A stretch of 64,000 nucleotides of DNA from Streptomyces sp. NBC_00704. Its GTDB lineage: Bacteria; Actinomycetota; Actinomycetes; Streptomycetales; Streptomycetaceae. Below, in pieces: positions 55,940-64,000 of this stretch. Positions within the stretch are counted from its first letter, which is position 1; every line of letters begins with the position of its first letter. A program made the translations under genes and the position numbers. The stretch is from the NCBI RefSeq assembly GCF_036226605.1, contig NZ_CP109000.1, positions 3,344,501 through 3,408,500 on the forward strand, written 5' to 3'. A model generated the notes under the pieces. That model ran no database searches and was not told the origin of the DNA. It worked only from the letters and a program-made list of their open reading frames with translations.

Positions 55940-57115
55940 GTGGACGTGAACGGTGCGGTGGCCGAGGGCTTCGAGCCGGTCCGGGAGGCGTTCGCGCGCA
56001 ACTTCGAGACGCTCGGGGAGCGCGGCGCGGCCGTCGCCGTCTACCGCGACGGGCGCAAGGTCGTCGACCTGTGGGCCGGCACGCGGGACGTGGACGGCAC
56101 GGCGCCCTGGGAACGGGGCACCGCCCAGATCGTGCGCTCGGCGACCAAGGGCGTGGTCGCCGCCGGCCTCCTGCTGCTGCACCAGCGCGGCGAACTGGAC
56201 CTGGACGCGCCCGTCGGGGCGTACTGGCCCGAGTACAAGGCGGCCGGCAAGGAGCGCACCCTCGTGCGGCACGTCCTCGCGCACCGCGCGGGCGTACCGG
56301 TGCTGGACCGGCCGCTGACCCCCGCCGAGGCCGCCGATCCCGACCTCGGGGCGGCGGCGGTCGCGGCGCAGGCCCCCGCCTGGGAGCCGGGCACGGACCA
56401 CGGCTACCACGCGCAGACGTACAGCTGGCTCACCGGCGAGCTGGTGCGCCGGATCACCGGACGGCCGGTCGGGGAGTGGATCGCCGACGAGATCGCCGGG
56501 CCCGTCGGAGCCGACCTGTGGCTCGGGCTGCCGCGGTCGCAGCGCGCGCGGGTGGGGCGCGTGGGACAGGTGGAGGCGCCGGTGCGCGCGGGCGCGCTCA
56601 AGACCCGGCCCAAGCCGGCCGTCGCCGCCGCCTACGCCGACCCGCACTCGCTCACCCGCCGCGCCTTCGCCGCGATCACCCCGCTGCCCGACGAGAACGA
56701 CGACGCCTACCGGGCCGCGGCCCTGCCCGCCTCCAACGGCATCGCCACCGCCGACGGCCTGGCCCGCTTCTACGCCTCGCTGATCGGCGAGGTCGACGGC
56801 GGGACACGGCTGCTGCGGCCGGAGACGGTGGCGCTGGCGCGCGGCGAGCAGTCGTCCGGCCAGGACCGGGTGCTCGTGGTGAACACCCGCTTCGGCCTCG
56901 GCCCGATGCTGCACGGCGCCGCGTCCCCGCTGCTGTCCCCCCACTCCTTCGGCCACCCGGGCCGCGGCGGCGCCCTCGGGCTGGCCGACCCCGAGTCGGG
57001 GATCGCCTTCGGCTACGTCACCAACGGCTTCCGCAGGAGCGTGACGGCGGACCCGCGCGCCCAGGCCCTGCTGCGCGCCCTGCGCACCGCGACGGCGGCG
57101 ACGCCGGCGAACTGA
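55940..57115 (+). CDS. Beta-lactamase-fold serine hydrolase (esterase EstB-like)
   Basis: 391 residues from the GTG at 55940. The class C beta-lactamase-type Ser-x-x-Lys motif is SATK at 67-70 (QIVRSATKGVVAAGLLLL). The Tyr motif region is GYHAQTYSWLTGELVRRITG, and a C-terminal HPGRGGALGLAD replaces the KTG triad (H-x-G type). These features fit esterases or D-aminopeptidases of this superfamily rather than a true beta-lactamase. There is no signal peptide, so it is probably cytoplasmic. Substrate unknown. Confidence 0.88.
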   Translation: MDVNGAVAEGFEPVREAFARNFETLGERGAAVAVYRDGRKVVDLWAGTRDVDGTAPWERGTAQIVRSATKGVVAAGLLLLHQRGELDLDAPVGAYWPEYKAAGKERTLVRHVLAHRAGVPVLDRPLTPAEAADPDLGAAAVAAQAPAWEPGTDHGYHAQTYSWLTGELVRRITGRPVGEWIADEIAGPVGADLWLGLPRSQRARVGRVGQVEAPVRAGALKTRPKPAVAAAYADPHSLTRRAFAAITPLPDENDDAYRAAALPASNGIATADGLARFYASLIGEVDGGTRLLRPETVALARGEQSSGQDRVLVVNTRFGLGPMLHGAASPLLSPHSFGHPGRGGALGLADPESGIAFGYVTNGFRRSVTADPRAQALLRALRTATAATPAN

Positions 57116-57188
57116 CGGGCCCGCTCCCGGCCGCCCGGCCGCCGGCGCCCGCCACCCGTCGAGCCCACTCGTCGAGCCACCCGCCGAC

Positions 57189-57470
57189 CTACACGTTGAT
57201 GGAGTGGGACCGCCGGCCCGAGGCGTCGTCGATCTCCAGATGCGCCTTGGTCAGCAACTGCATGGCGATCTCGTTGAGGGCACGGGCGCCCGCGATCTCC
57301 TCCCCGACCCGCGGCTGGTTGGCGTCCACGGTGTGCCGGGAGGCGTGGCCGTGCGCCCTCACCTCGGTCCCGTCCGGCAGCCGCACCATCGCGACCGCCC
57401 TCGTGTGGCGCTCGTCCTCCTCGAACTCCAGCTCGACGTGCCAGCCGACCGTGGTGTGCATGACGGTCAT
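57189..57470 (-). CDS. DUF1876 (dsRBD-like) family protein
   Basis: 93 residues from the ATG at 57470. The pattern TVGWHVELEFEEDERHTRAV, LPDGTEVRAHGHASRH, then ARALNEIAMQLL is the small alpha/beta domain called DUF1876, common in actinobacteria in several paralogs. It is soluble, with no cysteines. Some members are stress- or dormancy-associated; the function is unknown. Confidence 0.75.
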   Translation of the reverse strand: MTVMHTTVGWHVELEFEEDERHTRAVAMVRLPDGTEVRAHGHASRHTVDANQPRVGEEIAGARALNEIAMQLLTKAHLEIDDASGRRSHSINV

Positions 57471-57565
57471 GACGATCACCTCCGAAGCTCCTGCTTCCAG
57501 AGTGCCCCTCCGCACCGGCGCCCGCACCCACGCGCCCCCTGGACCGGCACCGCCCGCGGCCATCG

Positions 57566-58409
57566 TCAGCCCGTGTGCAGCATCAGCCCGATCCCCACGA
57601 CCAGCAGCCCCGCCGCGGCGAGCCGCGGCACGCCGAACCGCTCCTTGAAGAACAGGGCGCCGATCGCCGCGCCCACGATGACCGACGACTCCCGCAGCGC
57701 CGCCACCGGGGCGAGTTCGGCTCGGGTCTGGGCCCACAGGACGAGGGCGTAGGCCAGGACGGACAGCGCCGAGCCGAGGAGGCAGGGCGGCGTACGGGCG
57801 CAGGACGTCGGCGGTCCGTCCGCGCCAGCGGTGGACGGCGTAGGCCGGGATGACGACGCCCTGGACGGCCATCAGCCAGGCGATGTAGCCGAGCGGCGAG
57901 CCGGAGGCGCGCACGCCGAGTCCGTCGACGACGGTGTACGAGGCGATGGTCAGGCCCGTCGCCAGCGCCGCCCCGACGGCCGCCCAGTCGGGCCGGCGTC
58001 CGCGCAGCCCCCACAGCGCGACGCCGGTCAGTCCCGCGCACGACAGCGCGACGCCCGCGGCCGCCCAGCCGTCGGGAACCTCGTGGGCGAAGACGGCGGC
58101 CAGGACCGTGACGACGAGCGGCGCCGAGCCGCGGGCGATGGGGTACGCCTGGCCGAAGTCGCCGAGCCGGAACGAGCGCATGAGCAGCGCGTAGTACGCG
58201 ATGTGGACGACCGCCGAGCACAGCAGGTACGGCCACGCTTCCGGCGCGGGGAACGCGGTGAACGACGCGAGGGCCAGCCCGATGAGCATGCCGCCGCCCG
58301 AGATGAGCGTGAAGCCGACGAGCTTGTCGGTGATCCGGTGGGCGATGGCGTTCCAGGCGGCGTGGGTGACCGCGGCGACCAGCACGGCCACGGTGACCAG
58401 CGGGGTCAC
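57566..58409 (-). pseudogene. EamA/DMT-family transporter, frameshifted
   Basis: Begins with the GTG at 58409, overlapping the ybaK-like stop (GTGA). About 205 residues read normally through helices such as LVTVAVLVAAVTHAAWNAIA, YLLCSAVVHIAYYALLMRSF and YTVVDGLGVRASGSPLGYIA. Near 57770-57785 the frame breaks. The +1 frame then continues a clear EamA C-terminus (SALSVLAYALVLWAQTRAEL, then a VIVGAAIGALFFKERFGVPR segment) to a stop at 57566. The 844-bp length is one base too many, so a single extra base, probably a C in CTGCCTCCTC, explains it. A drug/metabolite exporter if intact; a sequencing error or recent mutation. Confidence 0.8.
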
Positions 58410-58891
58410 GCCGCGCGCTCGCGCACGTCCACGAGGGTCGCGTCGGCGTGCCGGACCAGGTCCGCGGGCGCCATGGGGAAGACGACGTGCGGGGTGCCCG
58501 CGGCGGCCCACACCACGTCGTGGGCGAACAGGCTCCGGTCGGCCGGCACCCGTGTCCGCGTCCGGTGCCCGAAGGGCGGCACGCCCCCGATGGCGTACCC
58601 GGTCGTCTCGCGCACGACGTCGGCGGCGGCCCTCGTCACCTTCCCCGCGCCCAGTTCCGCGCGCACCCGCTCGACGTCGACGCGGGAGGCCCCGTCCATC
58701 AGGACCAGCACCGGCGTGCCGTCGGCCGCGAAGATCAGGGACTTGCAGTTCTGGCTCAGCTCGCACCCGATGGCGGCGGCCGCCTCGGCGGCGGTGCGGG
58801 TCGACTCGGGGAAGCCGCGCGTCGGCAGGCCGTCCAGGCCGAGGGCGCGGAGGGCGTCGGTGAACCGGGGGTGCGCGGCAGGCGGGGTCAT
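58406..58891 (-). CDS. YbaK/EbsC-type aminoacyl-tRNA deacylase
   Basis: 161 residues. YbaK-fold motifs: AAEAAAAIGCELSQNCKSLI with the catalytic-type Lys, PVLVLMDGASRVD, TGYAIGGVPPFGH (GGxxPxG loop) and FAHDVVWAAAGTPHVVFPM. The family removes mischarged amino acids (Cys- or Ala-tRNAPro type) in trans. It is the first gene of a minus-strand pair with the EamA-type transporter (GTGA overlap). Confidence 0.92.
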   Translation of the reverse strand: MTPPAAHPRFTDALRALGLDGLPTRGFPESTRTAAEAAAAIGCELSQNCKSLIFAADGTPVLVLMDGASRVDVERVRAELGAGKVTRAAADVVRETTGYAIGGVPPFGHRTRTRVPADRSLFAHDVVWAAAGTPHVVFPMAPADLVRHADATLVDVRERAA

Positions 58892-58990
58892 GCGGGCACG
58901 CTAACGGCCGGTGCGGGGAGCGGGCGAGCGAATTGCGGCGTTCCCCGCCGGGCCGGACGCGCCGGGACGACGAAGCGCCCGGCCCCCCGG

Positions 58991-60462
58991 GGCGGATTCT
59001 CGGGGTCCTCGCAACACCTGATGGCTTATGCGGCCGTCAGTAGATCACGCAGGCGCTCGGCTGGGGTTCTCCAGCCGAGCGTTTTGCGTGGCCGGCCGTT
59101 GAGTTGCTGGGCAACGTGTTCGAGGTCTGCGGGACTGTGCGCGGAGAGGTCGGTGCCTTTGGGGAAGTACTGCCGCAGCAGGCCGTTGGTGTTCTCGTTC
59201 GATCCGCGCTGCCAGGGCGAGTGGGGGTCGCAGAAGTAGACTGGCACGCCGGTGGCCACGGTGAACTGCTTGTGCGCGGCCATCTCGCAGCCCTGGTCCC
59301 AGGTCAGCGAGCCACGCAGGTGCTCGGGCAGGGTCTGGATCAGCGGCACCAGCACATCGCGGACTTCCTCGGCCGTGTGCCCGCCGGGCAGATGTCCGAG
59401 CAGGACGTAGCGGGTGGAGCGCTCGACCAGGGTCACTATCGCGCTCTCGCTGCGGGGGCCGACGATCAGATCGCCTTCCCAGTGGCCAGGAACAGCCCGG
59501 TCCTCGACCTCCGGCGGCCGCTCGGAGATCATCACCATCTCGTCGACGAAGCGGCGAGTGCGCTGCTCCGGGCTGCGGTGGGGCTTGCGGCGGGTGCGTC
59601 CGGTGCGCAGCGCCAGGGCGACCTCGCGGCGCAGTCCGCCGCGGGCCTGGACGTAGATGGCCTGGTAGATCGTCTCCGGACTCACGCGCATGCTCTCGTC
59701 GTCGGGGAACTCGATGAGCAGAGCGTGGCAGATCTGCTCGGGCGACCAGCGTTCCTGGAGCTTGGCCGTAGCGAAGTCGCGCAACGCTCCTTCCCGGGCC
59801 AGCTTGGAGTCCTTTGGACGCGACCGGCTCTTCGCCCATGCCCGCTGGGCTTGGTGCGGCCGGTAGACGCCGTTGACCGCACGGGCGTCGATCTCACGCT
59901 TGACGGTGGAGGCCGGCCGGCCGAGTGCCCGTCCGATCGCGCGCAGCGAGCGGCCCTCACGGCGCATGTCGGCGATCAGCTCCCGCTCGGCCACGGTGAG
60001 GAAACGGGGGTGCAGCCCGGCCTCGACCGCGGCAACGGACGGCTTCGACGCGGCAGTAACGATGGTGATCACACCGGTCGTATAGTCGATCAGGCGGCCG
60101 TCTGCATGCAGGCGCGAGTGGCCGATCTGCCGGATCCCTTGGTCCCAGTCCCGAGCGGTGCGCTCGTGGACGCCGACCTGCGCGGCGGCATCGCGGCGAT
60201 GGACTCCGGCCGCACGCAGCCGCTCGTACTCCGCCCGACCGGGATGCCCGGATGTGCCGGGCTTGCCGCGACCTCGGACACCGGCCTGACGGGCCCATCC
60301 GAACGCCGTATTGCGGTTCACTCCGACTGCGCGAGCGGCAGCGGTGATGCCGCCGTCCTCCCGATCCAGCGCCTCGAAGAACTTCGCCTTCAACACCTCA
60401 AAATCCACGATCCCCGCAACTCCCTGAACTCCAGGGTGTTGCGGGGATCAATAGAACCCGCC
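58991..60462 (-). mobile_element. IS30-family insertion sequence, copy 2 (1472 bp)
   Basis: Same length, orientation and ends as the copy at 14780-16251, with an identical encoded protein. The 3-bp target duplication is CGG (58988-58990 and 60463-60465), different from copy 1, so the two insertions were independent. It lies between the ybaK-like gene and a lamin-tail protein gene, disrupting neither. Confidence 0.92.
59026..60408 (-). CDS. IS30-family transposase (copy 2)
   Basis: 460 residues, GTG start, identical in sequence to the transposase of copy 1. The DDE residues are intact (WEGDLIVG, TWDQGCEM, SNENTNGLLR). Complete identity means the two copies are very recent or kept identical by gene conversion; both appear functional. 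Confidence 0.95.
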   Translation of the reverse strand: MDFEVLKAKFFEALDREDGGITAAARAVGVNRNTAFGWARQAGVRGRGKPGTSGHPGRAEYERLRAAGVHRRDAAAQVGVHERTARDWDQGIRQIGHSRLHADGRLIDYTTGVITIVTAASKPSVAAVEAGLHPRFLTVAERELIADMRREGRSLRAIGRALGRPASTVKREIDARAVNGVYRPHQAQRAWAKSRSRPKDSKLAREGALRDFATAKLQERWSPEQICHALLIEFPDDESMRVSPETIYQAIYVQARGGLRREVALALRTGRTRRKPHRSPEQRTRRFVDEMVMISERPPEVEDRAVPGHWEGDLIVGPRSESAIVTLVERSTRYVLLGHLPGGHTAEEVRDVLVPLIQTLPEHLRGSLTWDQGCEMAAHKQFTVATGVPVYFCDPHSPWQRGSNENTNGLLRQYFPKGTDLSAHSPADLEHVAQQLNGRPRKTLGWRTPAERLRDLLTAA

Positions 60463-60526
60463 CGGAGGGGTCGGGCGCTTCGCCGTCAGCCGGGGCCGTC
60501 ACACAGGGACGGCCGGGGCGGGGACG

Positions 60527-61072
60527 TCAGCCGCGGCGGTGGTGGCCGTCACGGTCGTGACGGTTGTCGCGGTCGTCACGGCCGTGACGGTTGTCGCGGT
60601 CGTCACGGCCGTGACGGTTGTGGCCCCAGGACTCGGAGTCCACGAGACGGCGGTGGTCGTCGCGCAGCACGGCGGTGCCGGCGTGGTTGTCCAGCACCTC
60701 GCGGCGGCGGTCCTGGAACAGGTCGGTGCGGGTGTCGCGGCCCACGCCGGTGTGGATGCGGACGGTGGCGCGGGGGGCCAGCCGGTAGTGGCGGAAGGTG
60801 TAGGTCGCGCCGCGTTCGGCCGAGAGGGTCCACCCGTTCAGGTTGACCGCGTGGCGGGTGGTGTTGGTCAGCTCGACCCATTCCTTGTTCAGCGAGTGGG
60901 CGGAGCGGTCGTTTCGGCCCGGTGCGTCGTACTGCACGGCGCTGATCTGCACTTCCGCGCGGTTGTGGCGGGAGTGGTCGGCCGCGGAGGCCGGCAGCGC
61001 CACCGTCCCGACGACGGCCGCGGCGATCGCGGCGGCGGCGAGACAGCGGACGGAAACAGCGTTAGCGGACAC
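60527..61072 (-). CDS. Secreted lamin-tail domain protein
   Basis: 181 residues from the GTG at 61072 (AAGGAG upstream). Signal peptide 1-30 ending VALPASA. The lamin-tail (LTD) beta-sandwich runs from about 38 to 145: VQISAVQYDAPGRNDRSAHS, EWVELTNTTRHAVNLNGWTL, TYTFRHYRLAPRATVRIHTG. The C-terminus is a hydrophilic tail built from NRHGRDDRD repeats, encoded by 27-bp tandem repeats at 60556-60625. Bacterial LTD proteins are exported and may bind the cell surface or nucleic acids; the precise role is unknown. Confidence 0.85.
   Translation of the reverse strand: MSANAVSVRCLAAAAIAAAVVGTVALPASAADHSRHNRAEVQISAVQYDAPGRNDRSAHSLNKEWVELTNTTRHAVNLNGWTLSAERGATYTFRHYRLAPRATVRIHTGVGRDTRTDLFQDRRREVLDNHAGTAVLRDDHRRLVDSESWGHNRHGRDDRDNRHGRDDRDNRHDRDGHHRRG
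60556..60625. repeat. 27-bp coding tandem repeats in the lamin-tail gene
   Basis: The unit CGTGACGGTTGTCGCGGTCG plus TCACGGC occurs at 60556-60582 and 60583-60609, with a partial third at 60610. It encodes Arg/Asp/Asn/His-rich nonapeptides at the C-terminus. Confidence 0.8.
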
Positions 61073-61506
61073 AAGGTCTCCTTGCGTGGTGCGGGTAACG
61101 GCCCTGATCGGCCGCAGGGCCAACACTCGACCACCGGCCGCGTTCCACGCGCCTGTTTGGCACCGCACGTTACGAACCGTCCACATTACGGTGACAGTAG
61201 GCTTCCATGTCCATATATGTACTGAAGGCTCCGAACCATTGGCATCACTGCCCTGTAGGCCTCTTCCGCCGTCGGCCGTCACCCGAAAGTGGGTCACAGC
61301 GCGGGGCGCGAAAACGACGGGGGGCGCGTGCGGAAACAACGGGAGCGGGGGTGCGGAAGCGACGGGAAGCGGGTGCGGAAAGGGCGGGAAAAAGGGAAGC
61401 CGGTGAGGGCGCCCCGTCCCCACGGAGCCCTCACCGGCGGTCTTTCTCCCTCGCGTTCCCTCACGTCCCGCGCGTCAGGCGCTCGTGACGCGGGCGGTCG
61501 CGCGCG
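61073..61506. other. Intergenic region before the lamin-tail gene
   Basis: 434 bp. The part at 61140-61230 is AT-richer (ACATATATGG region read on the minus strand) and presumably holds the lamin-tail promoter. 61300-61395 is a purine-rich tract. A terminator and a short repeat lie at its far end. No gene seen. Confidence 0.45.
61399..61438 (-). terminator. Terminator of the MMPL gene
   Basis: GCCGGTGAGGGC (61399-61410) pairs perfectly with GCCCTCACCGGC (61427-61438). On the minus strand it is followed by TTCCCTTTTTCCC, an unusual T-rich tract for this GC content. Confidence 0.75.
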
Positions 61507-61514
61507 TCAGGCGC
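61469..61514. repeat. Duplicated 3' end of the MMPL gene
   Basis: CGCGCGTCAGGCGC, which includes the MMPL stop codon at 61507-61509 (minus strand), is at 61501-61514 and again downstream at 61469-61482. Confidence 0.7.
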
Positions 61515-63786
61515 GGACGAGTTCCCGGTCGTCGTCCGGGTCCGCGTCCTTGGCGCCGTCGCCGTCGCCGTGCGCCTTCAGGCCCTCGCCCTCGACGTCC
61601 ACGTTGGGCAGCGCGCGGTCCAGCCACCTCGGCAGCCACCAGGCCTTCCGGCCCAGCAGGGCCAGGACGGCCGGCACGATGGCCATGCGCACGATGAACG
61701 CGTCGAAGAAGACGGCGATCGCGAGGCCGAAGCCGATCATCTTGATCATCGACTCGCTGGAGCTGATGAAGCCGCCGAACACGGCCATCATGATCACCGC
61801 GGCGGCGGCCACCACCTTGGCGCTGTGCCGGAAGCCGGTCACGACGGCCTGGGCCGGGCTCTCGCCGTGGACGTACGCCTCGCGCATGCGGGTCACGAGG
61901 AAGACCTCGTAGTCCATCGCGAGGCCGAAGACGACGCCCACCATGAAGATCGGCATCATCGACATGATCGGCCCGGTCTCCTCGACGCCGATCAGGCCGC
62001 CGAGCCAGCCCCACTGGAACACGGCGACGACGGCGCCGAGGGCGGCGAGCACGCTGAGCAGGAAGCCGAGGGCCGCCTTCAGCGGGACCAGGATCGAGCG
62101 GAAGACCACGATCAGCAGCAGAAAGGCCAGGCCGACGACCAGGCCCAGATACGGGACGAGCGCGTCGTTGAGCTTCTGCGAGAAGTCGATGTTCATCGCC
62201 GTGGTGCCGGTGACGAGCACCTGCGCGCCCGTCTCGGACCGGATGCCGGCGCCCTGGCCGCGGATGGCGTGGACCAGGTCCTCGGTCTGCGCCGAGGAGG
62301 GCTTGGAGTCGGGTATGACGGTGATCGTCGCGGTGTCGCCGGCCTTGTTGAAGGCGGCCGGGGTGACCGTGACGACGTCCTTGAGATCCTTGATGCCGTC
62401 GGTCACCGAGGCGGCCGCGGCCTGCGGGTCGTCGCTCTGCCGGGCGTCGACGACGATCATCAGGGGCCCGTTGAAGCCGGGGCCGAAGCCCTCCGAGAGC
62501 AGGTCGTAGGCGCGGCGCTGGGTGGTGGACGCCGGCTGCGAGCCGTCGTCGGGCAGTCCCAGTTCCAGCTGGGTGGCGGGGACGGCGATCGCGCCGAGCC
62601 CGAGCACGCCGAGCAGCAGGACGGCGGCCGGACGGCGGATGACGAAGCTCGCCCAGCGCACGCCCGGACCGGGCCTGGCGGGACCGGGCCTGGCGGGACG
62701 GGACGCGGACGGCTCCGCTGCCGTCGAGGCCCCGGCCTTCCCGCCCCGCGCGCCGCGCGGCCTGCGCTTCTCGCCCGTCGGGCGGATCCTGCGGCCGGCG
62801 AAGCCGAGCAGCGCGGGGATCATGGTCAGCGCGATGAGGACGGCGACCACGACGGTCCCGGCCGCCGCGAGGCCCATCTTGGTCAGCATCGGCACGTTGA
62901 CGACCGACAGGCCCGCCAGGGCGATCACGACCGTGAGGCCCGCGAAGACCACCGCCGATCCGGCGGTGCCGGTGGCGCGTCCGACCGCCTCCTCGCGGTC
63001 GCGGCCCTCGGCCAGCTCGCTGCGGTAGCGGGAGACGATGAACAGCGCGTAGTCGATGCCGACCGCGAGCCCGATCATCAGGGCGAGCGTGGAGGTGGTG
63101 TCGCCGAGGTCGAGCGCCTTGGCGAGGGCGGTGATGGCGGAGACGCCGATGCCGACGCCGATGATCGCCGTCAGCAGCGGCAGTCCGGCCGCGACCAGCG
63201 ACCCGAGGGTGACGACGAGGACGACGGCGGCGATGGCGAGACCGATGACCTCGCCCGCCGCCCCGGGCTCGGCCCCGGCCTGAAGCGCGTCACCGCCGAC
63301 GTCGACGGTGAGCCCGGCGGCGCGGGCGTCGTCCGCGGCCTTCTCCAGGGCGTGCCGGGTCGCGTCCGTCAGCTCCATGCCGGGCGCGTCGTAGCGGACC
63401 GACGTGTAGGCGACCGTCGCGTCCTTGCTCACGGCGTGCGTCGTGAACGGGTCGGCGACGGAGACCACCTCGGAGCCGCCGCTCAGGGACTTGACGGTCC
63501 TGTCGACGGTCGCCCGGTTGGCGGCGTCCGTCATCTTCTGGCCCTCGGGGGCCTTGAAGACGATGCGCCCGGTCCCGCCATCGGCGCTGGCTCCCGGGAA
63601 GCGCTGTTCCAGCAGGTCGAAGGCCTTCTGGGCCTCGACGCCCGGAATGGAGAAGGAGGTGGTGCCCGGTGCGGGCGCGGTCGCGGCGCCGACTCCGGCG
63701 AGGGTCAGCAGCGCGACCCACATCAGGGCGACGAAGCCGCGCCGCCGGAAGGCGAAACGGCCGAGTTTGTAGAGGAACGTGGCCAC
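61507..63786 (-). CDS. MMPL/RND-family membrane transporter
   Basis: 759 residues. Two MMPL halves, each with a transmembrane helix, a large extracytoplasmic loop and five more helices: TM1 at about 15-35, loop to about 180, then helices with MIGLAVGIDYALFIVSRYRS. In the second half the corresponding motif is FGLAMDYEVFLVTRMREAY. The GxDYxxF/AMDYEVF Asp-Tyr pairs are the proton-relay residues of MmpL-type exporters. It probably exports lipids, pigments or toxic small molecules. A probable TetR gene upstream on the same strand is a likely regulator. Confidence 0.92.
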   Translation of the reverse strand: MATFLYKLGRFAFRRRGFVALMWVALLTLAGVGAATAPAPGTTSFSIPGVEAQKAFDLLEQRFPGASADGGTGRIVFKAPEGQKMTDAANRATVDRTVKSLSGGSEVVSVADPFTTHAVSKDATVAYTSVRYDAPGMELTDATRHALEKAADDARAAGLTVDVGGDALQAGAEPGAAGEVIGLAIAAVVLVVTLGSLVAAGLPLLTAIIGVGIGVSAITALAKALDLGDTTSTLALMIGLAVGIDYALFIVSRYRSELAEGRDREEAVGRATGTAGSAVVFAGLTVVIALAGLSVVNVPMLTKMGLAAAGTVVVAVLIALTMIPALLGFAGRRIRPTGEKRRPRGARGGKAGASTAAEPSASRPARPGPARPGPGVRWASFVIRRPAAVLLLGVLGLGAIAVPATQLELGLPDDGSQPASTTQRRAYDLLSEGFGPGFNGPLMIVVDARQSDDPQAAAASVTDGIKDLKDVVTVTPAAFNKAGDTATITVIPDSKPSSAQTEDLVHAIRGQGAGIRSETGAQVLVTGTTAMNIDFSQKLNDALVPYLGLVVGLAFLLLIVVFRSILVPLKAALGFLLSVLAALGAVVAVFQWGWLGGLIGVEETGPIMSMMPIFMVGVVFGLAMDYEVFLVTRMREAYVHGESPAQAVVTGFRHSAKVVAAAAVIMMAVFGGFISSSESMIKMIGFGLAIAVFFDAFIVRMAIVPAVLALLGRKAWWLPRWLDRALPNVDVEGEGLKAHGDGDGAKDADPDDDRELVRA

Positions 63787-63910
63787 GGAGGCGTACTCCC
63801 GGTCAGGTCGTGTGCGTGCAGGGCAGGGTTGACCAACCCGGCGCGGAGGCAGGGGTGATCGGCCCGACGACGTGAGCGGTGACGTCAGGGTGGGCGGACC
63901 GCGGGGACGG

Positions 63911-64000
63911 TCAGGGGGTGGGCGCGCCGAGGGCGGGGAGGACCACGGCGTCGATGTACGCGAGGAGGAACGCCTGCGTCGGCGGCTGTTCGTCGAGCAT
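63911..64000 (-). CDS. C-terminal end of a probable TetR-family regulator (partial)
   Basis: The last 29 residues of an open frame that continues beyond the window: LDEQPPTQAFLLAYIDAVVL, then PALGAPTP. The helix LLAYIDAVVLPAL resembles the last helix of TetR regulators that control adjacent MMPL exporters. No DNA-binding domain is visible, so the call rests on this tail and position. Confidence 0.45.
   Translation of the reverse strand: MLDEQPPTQAFLLAYIDAVVLPALGAPTP

Noticed and set aside
55940-57115. A true class C beta-lactamase
   Set aside because: No signal peptide, and the C-terminal triad is H-x-G instead of KTG; an esterase-like enzyme fits better.

Overview
This is high-GC actinobacterial DNA from a Streptomyces chromosome. 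GC-rich third codon positions, many GTG starts, ATGA/GTGA stop-start overlaps, an SsgA-like protein, an RpfB and a MarR-tam pair all point that way. From memory the gene order resembles the S. coelicolor region around SCO3090-SCO3165. It is a core region and I see no biosynthetic cluster, prophage or CRISPR array.

Layout. 1-773 is the tail of a sodium:solute symporter; 893-1777 is a DivIVA-like coiled-coil protein. 2156-7389 is the most unusual part: four neighbouring genes, two on each strand, made of domains known from polymorphic toxin/immunity systems. They are an Imm35-like/deaminase-like/SUKH-4 composite (frameshifted in this sequence), a WHH-nuclease/SUKH-1 fusion, a YwqJ-type deaminase and a SUKH-3 protein. 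7481-9882 holds an orphan histidine kinase, an HTH protein with a LAGLIDADG-like second half, and tRNA-Gln(TTG). 10011-14724 is housekeeping (glmU, prs, rplY, pth) plus a small membrane protein. 14780-16251 is an IS30-family element. 16322-21046 has ppc and a desaturase/TetR pair. 21208-24448 has a CsbD-like protein, a RelE-like remnant, the divergent tam/tamR pair, a LuxR-type regulator and a GNAT protein. 24495-29978 is the galTEK operon facing a sodium:sugar symporter. 30086-36019 has a small secreted protein, a LuxR-type regulator lacking its phospho-Asp with a coupled membrane protein, and two paralogous membrane-anchored beta-propeller proteins.

36210-46948 is largely an essential block: an ABC-F ATPase, ispE, rsmA, rpfB, a TatD nuclease, rsmI and a protein mannosyltransferase. 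47193-51898 is envelope and sporulation related: a PH/SHOCT protein, two tandem penicillin-binding proteins and ssgE. 52154-55863 is a CbiM-CbiQ-CbiO type Ni/Co ECF transporter, coupled to an OhrR-like MarR gene and followed by ohr. 55940-58891 has a serine hydrolase, a DUF1876-like protein, a frameshifted EamA transporter and a YbaK-type deacylase. 58991-60462 is a second copy of the IS30 element, with the same encoded protein. The window ends with a secreted lamin-tail protein, an MMPL exporter and the C-terminus of a probable TetR regulator.

Two themes go beyond gene content. First, the toxin/immunity-domain island appears to be resident chromosomal DNA without mobility genes. Second, the 3' ends of at least seven genes, stop codon included, are repeated just downstream as short direct repeats, which suggests a recurrent slippage process at gene ends.
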